64,000 nucleotides of DNA from positions 186,001 to 250,000 of the forward strand of contig CAWISP010000001.1 in NCBI GenBank assembly GCA_963838775.1, read 5' to 3'. The notes beneath the pieces are model-generated. The model was given only the letters and a program-made list of their open reading frames with translations, did not search any database and was not told the origin of the DNA. The translations under genes and the position numbers were made by a program. Shown here in pieces: positions 60,099 through 64,000 of this stretch; position 1 is the first letter of the stretch, and each line of letters opens with the position of its first letter. This DNA is from Chersky-840 sp963838775 (GTDB taxonomy: Bacteria; Actinomycetota; Acidimicrobiia; Acidimicrobiales; UBA8190).

Positions 60099-60263
60099 GT
60101 GCTCGACCATGTGTCGATCCAGTGCGCGGACGTGGCATCGAGCTCCGAGTTCTACGACGCCACGTTGGCTCCTCTCGGGTGTGGGTGAGTCTCGGACCTC
60201 GGCACGGTGATCGGATCGGGGGCGACTCCGCTCCTGGGGCTTCGGTCGTCGGGTCTCGGTTGG
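60099..60263 (+). pseudogene. N-terminal remnant of a VOC-family protein
   Basis: GTG 60099 opens a 29-codon frame, MLDHVSIQCADVASSSEFYD then ATLAPLG, ending at TGA 60186. This is the typical start of a short VOC protein (DHVSIQCADxxxSxxFYDxxLAPLG). After the stop the same frame continues VSDLGTVIGSGATPLLGLRS, matching the next VOC strand (family RVMDFGxVIGFG) up to about 60263. The cyclase gene starts 25 bp later in that frame. About two thirds of the gene is missing, so this is a dead fragment now serving as the cyclase upstream region. Confidence 0.6.
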
Positions 60264-60275
60264 GCCCGAGGGCAG

Positions 60276-60281
60276 TACCGT
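60276..60281 (+). promoter_or_regulatory. -10-like box TACCGT before the cyclase gene
   Basis: TACCGT ends 6 nt before GTG 60288. It settles the start at MDLCPACG rather than at the upstream GTG 60207 inside the VOC remnant. Confidence 0.5.
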
Positions 60282-60287
60282 GAGCGT

Positions 60288-63200
60288 GTGGACCTGTGTC
60301 CGGCGTGCGGCGAGCCCAATCCCGACGGATATCTGTTCTGCGGGCATTGTGGCGCCGCGCTCCCCGTGGGCGGGTGCCCGTCATGCGGGGCCACGGTGGC
60401 CGATGGACAACGGTTCTGCGGGCAGTGCGGGGCGGGTCTCAGCGGTGGGGCCCCGGTCCGGTTGACGAGCACGGCGGTGGAGGAACGCAAGTTGGCCACC
60501 GTCCTGTTCGCCGACGTCGTGGGTTTCACATCGTTGGCGGAACGGACCGATCCCGAAGTGGTGGCCAGGCTGGTCGACACGGCCTTTCGGGAGTTGGGTG
60601 AGATCGTGGCCGACCACGGTGGCACCGTCGACAAGTACATGGGCGACTCGGTGATGGCGGTGTTCGGGGTCCCGGTCGCCCACGACGACGACGCCGAGCG
60701 GGCCGTGGCGGCCGCCATGGCGATGCGCCACCTCGGCGGGGACCTCGTCTTCTCGATCGGCGTGAACTCCGGCGAGGTCATGGCCACCGCCATGGGGGCC
60801 GGCGGCACCATGACCGTCATCGGCGACACCGTCAACGTGGCCGCCCGCCTGGAGAAGGCGGCGGGGCCCGGTGAGGTGCTGTGCGGCCGCCTCACCACCG
60901 AGCTCGTGGGAGCAAGGATCTCGTTCCGCGCCCGACAACCCGTGCTGCTCAAGGGCAAGCGAGAGCCGGTCGAGGTCTGGGAGGCGGTGGCGCTCGCTCC
61001 CGTCGACCTCCAGCCCGGCGCGGCCGGCCCTCCGCTGGTGGGTCGCGACGACGAGCTCGCCTTTCTCGAAGCACAGTGGCGGCGCGTGTGTCGTGACGGC
61101 CAGCCCCAGGTCGTCGTGGTGTGCGGTGACGCCGGCTCGGGAAAGACGCGCCTCGTCGCCGAACTGGCACGCGCCGCCGAGCGCGACGGCATCGTCGTGC
61201 GCTCGACCTACCCCGCCTACGGTCCTCTCGGCGGGTCCAGGGTGGCCGGGGACGTGATCCGCCAGCTGGGGCCGGTCTCGGATGCGGAGGTGACCGCCCG
61301 GGTCCGATCCCTCGCCGGGGAGTTGGACCAGTCGTTGCAGTCGATCGACCCCGCCGGTATGCATCAGGAACAGCTGTGGGCACTGGGTCGCCTCCTCCAG
61401 GAAAAGGGCACCGGTCGGCCGCTGCTGATCCTGATCGACGACATGCACCGCAGCGGGGACCAGATGCTCAAGGTGCTCGGCGAGCTGTCGGGACGGCTCA
61501 ACAATGTCTCCCTCCTCACGGTGCTGTCCGGTCGCAGCGAACCCGGTGAATGGCTCGGCGCGTTCCCGGCCGCCACCACGGTCCGCCTGGGCCCGCTCAG
61601 CCGGTCCGACGCGGTGGAGCTGGTGGGCGGATTCGCCGGCGACAAGCCACTGGCCCCCGAGGCGGCCGACTTCCTCGTGGACCGTGCCGGCGGGAACCCC
61701 TTGTACCTGCGCGAGCTGGTGGCGATGGCGCGCGCCCAGGGCCTGCTCGTCGACGACGGCGACCACTACCGGCTGAGCGCGCCCGGCGCCATCCCCGCCA
61801 CGTTGCAGGCGCTATTGGCGGCCCGGCTGGATGCACTCGAGCCCGAACAGAAGCTGGCGCTCCAGCACGCCGCGGTGATGGGCGGGGCGAGCGTCGAGGA
61901 CTTGGCCGCGTTGGGCTCACCGAATGGGCTGACCGCGTTGCACGCCCTCGTCGAGAACGGGCTCATGCGCCACACACCCGAAGGACGATTCGACACCGTG
62001 GACTCGCTCCTACGCGAGGTCGCCTACGAGACCCTCCCCCGCAACGTGCGCGGCGATCTGCATCGCCGCGCCGCCACGTTCGTCGGGGGGACCGAGGAGC
62101 GTGCCCGGCACCTCGATCGCGCCGCCGGATACCTCCCCGACGACCGGGCCGTGGTCGCCGAGGCCGCCGAGGCGCTGGCCCAGGCAGGACAGGAGCTCTT
62201 CGTCGCGGCGCGCCTGCTCGACGCCGTGCGGCTCCTCGAACGGGCCGTCGCCCTCGGCTGTCGGAGGTCGTCGGCTCTCCTCGACCTCGCCAAGGTGCAG
62301 TCGTTGTGCCGCAAACCCGAGGACGTGTTCGAGACACTCGCCATGGTCGCTGACGACCCCGACGACCCGACCATCGCCGTCGAGCGCGACCACACCGCCG
62401 CCAATGCCAAGGCGTTCACCGAGGCCGCGCTGGCCCTTCCCGAGCTCGAGGCGGTCACGGCGCGTTGGCGGGAGCTCGCGATCGTCGACAAAGAGGCGTG
62501 GGGCCACGCCAACATGGGCGTCGCGTATTTCAACCTCAGCCGCATGGAAGAAGCGTCGCGCGAGCTCGAGCTCGGGCTGACGCTCTTCGAGCAGATCGGC
62601 GACCGCGTGGGGGCCGTGGCGGCGTCGTCGTTCTTGTGCCTGGCCCGACCGACCGACCGCCGCGTCCCGGACTGGCTCGACCAGGCCCTCGAGTTCGCCG
62701 ACCAGGCCGGGGACCGTTCGAGGCAGCTCGGCACGCTCACGACCCTGGCGTGGCACCACTTCATGCGGTCGTTGTGGGGCACCTCCGGCGCCACCGCCGA
62801 GGCTGAGGGTTTCGCCCTCAGGCTCGCCGAGCTCGCCGAAGAGCGCGGCGACATCGACATGGCGGTCCACGGCCGGAGCCTGCTCGCCGTCATGGCACGC
62901 TTCAGCGGTCGGCTCGACGCCGCCGCGCAGCACGCCGCGGCGCTGCAGCGGTTCGGCGGCCTGGTCGACGAGGAGGACTACCCCTGGCTGGGACGGGCCG
63001 CCATCTTCTGCGTGAGCGTGGCGCGCGGTGCTTCGGATCTCGCCCCCCCAGTCCCCCCCGTGTCCTCCCCCGATCCGGTCGTCGGGATGGCACTGCTGGT
63101 CATCGAGGCGGAATTGACCCTCGCCGGCCGCATCGACGAGGCGTTGGCGCGCTGCGAGGTGGCGCCACGCCCGAGTGTCGGGCCCTTTGGTGATCTCACC

Positions 63201-63506
63201 GGGGTGCTCAGCGCCCTGGCGCTCGTGGTGGGCGGTCGAGCGACGGATGCCCTCCCCTGGGTCGAGCGCACCATCGAATCGGCCCGAGCCCTCGATGCGC
63301 CTCCCGCCGCCGCCGCGGCGGCGGCGTTACGGGCCGAGATCACCGGCGACGCCACCGGACTGCCGCCCGCCCCGGCGTCGGCAGGGAGCGTCGGCGAGGC
63401 GCTCATCTTGCGGGCCCACGCCGCCGCAGGCGACGCCTCGGCCCTCGACGCCCTGCGCCGGTGCGCGCCAAGACTCGCCATGCCGGGCCTGCTCCTCGGG
63501 CTGTAG
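60288..63506 (+). CDS. Zinc-ribbon / class III adenylate cyclase / AAA-ATPase / TPR-like signalling protein
   Basis: The 1,072 residues run in this order. A double zinc ribbon (CPACG..CGHCG and CPSCG..CGQCG, about 3-55) comes first. A class III cyclase homology domain (about 65-245) follows, with metal Asp in LFADVVGFTSLAERTDPEVV and VDKYMGDSVMAVFG, and GDTVNVAARLE. An AAA/STAND-type ATPase with Walker A CGDAGSGKTRL (about 280) and LILIDDMH (Walker B) comes next. A long helical TPR-like C-terminus ends it. It is built like the large actinobacterial cyclase-LuxR/AfsR-like sensors but has no terminal DNA-binding domain. The gene is monocistronic; the zinc-ribbon gene behind it is on the other strand. 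Confidence 0.92.
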   Translation: MDLCPACGEPNPDGYLFCGHCGAALPVGGCPSCGATVADGQRFCGQCGAGLSGGAPVRLTSTAVEERKLATVLFADVVGFTSLAERTDPEVVARLVDTAFRELGEIVADHGGTVDKYMGDSVMAVFGVPVAHDDDAERAVAAAMAMRHLGGDLVFSIGVNSGEVMATAMGAGGTMTVIGDTVNVAARLEKAAGPGEVLCGRLTTELVGARISFRARQPVLLKGKREPVEVWEAVALAPVDLQPGAAGPPLVGRDDELAFLEAQWRRVCRDGQPQVVVVCGDAGSGKTRLVAELARAAERDGIVVRSTYPAYGPLGGSRVAGDVIRQLGPVSDAEVTARVRSLAGELDQSLQSIDPAGMHQEQLWALGRLLQEKGTGRPLLILIDDMHRSGDQMLKVLGELSGRLNNVSLLTVLSGRSEPGEWLGAFPAATTVRLGPLSRSDAVELVGGFAGDKPLAPEAADFLVDRAGGNPLYLRELVAMARAQGLLVDDGDHYRLSAPGAIPATLQALLAARLDALEPEQKLALQHAAVMGGASVEDLAALGSPNGLTALHALVENGLMRHTPEGRFDTVDSLLREVAYETLPRNVRGDLHRRAATFVGGTEERARHLDRAAGYLPDDRAVVAEAAEALAQAGQELFVAARLLDAVRLLERAVALGCRRSSALLDLAKVQSLCRKPEDVFETLAMVADDPDDPTIAVERDHTAANAKAFTEAALALPELEAVTARWRELAIVDKEAWGHANMGVAYFNLSRMEEASRELELGLTLFEQIGDRVGAVAASSFLCLARPTDRRVPDWLDQALEFADQAGDRSRQLGTLTTLAWHHFMRSLWGTSGATAEAEGFALRLAELAEERGDIDMAVHGRSLLAVMARFSGRLDAAAQHAAALQRFGGLVDEEDYPWLGRAAIFCVSVARGASDLAPPVPPVSSPDPVVGMALLVIEAELTLAGRIDEALARCEVAPRPSVGPFGDLTGVLSALALVVGGRATDALPWVERTIESARALDAPPAAAAAAALRAEITGDATGLPPAPASAGSVGEALILRAHAAAGDASALDALRRCAPRLAMPGLLLGL

Positions 63507-63542
63507 GCGATCGCCTCCGGCTCGTGACCGGGGAACGACCCC

Positions 63543-63764
63543 TCAGCGGGTGGCTGTTGCCTCTCGCCGGGCGAAGGCCTCGTAATCGCTGTGTCGGATC
63601 GGGAACGATCCCCCGCAATGGGGGCAACGGACGTAGACGTGTTGCTCCGTCGCCTCGATGTACTGGGGTTCGAGGACAACGATCCTCCAGCAGAGTCTGC
63701 ATTCGGGCGTCACGGACGATGACGCTGTCCGGAATCGCCGATCCCTCAGACCGGATTCGGTCAT
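63543..63764 (-). CDS. Small zinc-ribbon protein (73 residues)
   Basis: The protein has CRLC at about 22-25 and CPHCGGSFP at about 47-50, one zinc ribbon, with a basic C-terminal tail. CPHCGGSFPIRHSDYEAFARR resembles general nucleic-acid or partner-binding ribbons. ATG 63764 is chosen for the excellent GGAGGGGGGCTC in front. ATG 63803 would add 13 residues without a ribosome-binding site. Function is unknown. Confidence 0.7.
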   Translation of the reverse strand: MTESGLRDRRFRTASSSVTPECRLCWRIVVLEPQYIEATEQHVYVRCPHCGGSFPIRHSDYEAFARREATATR

Positions 63765-63871
63765 GAGCCCCCCTCCTGGGCACCTGCCAAAGTCCTCATG
63801 CACCTCAACTACCTCAATGATGCCCTTGTGCGACCCGGTCGGGCATCGTCAAAATTTGGGACTGTCGGCCG

Positions 63872-63877
63872 TAGGCT
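63872..63877 (+). promoter_or_regulatory. -10-like box TAGGCT before the last gene
   Basis: TAGGCT ends 5 nt before GTG 63883. Confidence 0.4.
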
Positions 63878-63882
63878 CGGGC

Positions 63883-64000
63883 GTGGTCTGGGGAAAGCCG
63901 TTGTCGGTCGCGCCGGCCGCCGAGCCGTCTCCGGGGGTCGGGGCCGCCCTGGTGTCGCCCACCCGGGTCCTCGGTGCGCTGAGCGTCGTGGACGTGACGT
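63883..64000 (+). CDS. Start of a gene that continues beyond the window
   Basis: GTG 63883 opens a frame with no stop to the end of the window (39 codons, MVWGKPLSVAPAAEPSPG and on). The promoter box 5 nt in front is the main support. There is too little sequence to name it; Pro/Ala-rich with possible strands toward the end. Confidence 0.45.
   Translation, partial: MVWGKPLSVAPAAEPSPGVGAALVSPTRVLGALSVVDVT

Overview
The window is about 64 kb of GC-rich (roughly 70 %) DNA, densely packed with genes, from an actinobacterium. The gene content points to the class Acidimicrobiia or a close relative. It has a DnaE2-type mutagenic polymerase, an F420-type luciferase-like oxidoreductase, several acyl-CoA dehydrogenases, the two tiny Actinobacteria-type ribosomal proteins bS22-like and bL37-like, and very many apparently leaderless promoters. 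I see no phage, insertion sequence, CRISPR array, rRNA operon or obvious genomic island. It reads as ordinary chromosome with a few decayed or frameshifted genes. The class assignment is an inference from content, not from a phylogeny.

Layout. 1-4.0 kb: 3' part of dnaE2, then two tandem paralogous Cys/His-rich 78-residue proteins. 4.0-7.5 kb (minus strand): a DoxX-Rieske fusion, a frameshifted GT87-like membrane glycosyltransferase and a tRNA-Gln. 7.5-16.4 kb: a long minus-strand housekeeping block in transcription order ychF, DUF192, rsmI, msrA, metG, tatD, an RlpA-like wall protein, ksgA, ispE. Its metG-tatD-(wall protein)-ksgA-ispE core is conserved with Mycobacterium and Bacillus, but the wall-protein slot is filled differently. 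A bS22-like gene and a bL37-like gene flank this block. 16.6-22.6 kb: glycerophosphodiesterase, an unknown protein, a PfkB sugar/nucleoside kinase, aminopeptidase N and a Gdt1-type cation transporter. 22.6-26.5 kb: a methyltransferase facing a tightly overlapping glycosyltransferase-methyltransferase-toroid cassette. 26.7-28.6 kb: an MgtE-N/CBS protein followed by a decayed Nramp-type transporter. 28.7-34.1 kb: two acyl-CoA dehydrogenases around a MarR-MFS pair, and a NifU-domain protein. 34.2-41.4 kb: a run of closely spaced plus-strand genes (LLM oxidoreductase, thiolase-like, FabH-like, nucleotidyltransferase, GH20, then a zinc-type CDF exporter and acylphosphatase). 41.9-44.3 kb: a bicupin dioxygenase-like protein, an SRPBCC protein and a repeat-bearing spacer with small Cys-rich ORFs. 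44.4-46.1 kb: a solitary, frameshifted PilB/GspE ATPase. 46.2-49.9 kb: an amidase and a one-carbon pair (fhs plus a cyclodeaminase/cyclohydrolase). 49.9-56.3 kb: MaoC and MerR diverging from one palindromic site, an FAD oxidoreductase, a membrane glycosyltransferase-like protein and an AT3-SGNH acyltransferase. 56.3-64 kb: trmO, an amidase, an ArsB-like transporter, a VOC-family remnant, a large zinc-ribbon/adenylate-cyclase/AAA protein, a zinc-ribbon protein, and the start of one more gene.

The most general signal is a TANNNT box 5-10 nt in front of the start codon at fifteen genes on both strands, plus a near-consensus GATACT at a sixteenth. This places the transcription start on or next to the start codon. 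It argues for widespread leaderless transcription and decides several start sites. The most intriguing unexplained items are the tandem Cys/His proteins behind dnaE2, a helically phased TCCCCAGG-like array before the bicupin gene that recurs as a pair elsewhere, the DoxX-Rieske fusion with an internal twin-arginine-like motif, and the five-gene LLM-thiolase-FabH-nucleotidyltransferase-GH20 run.
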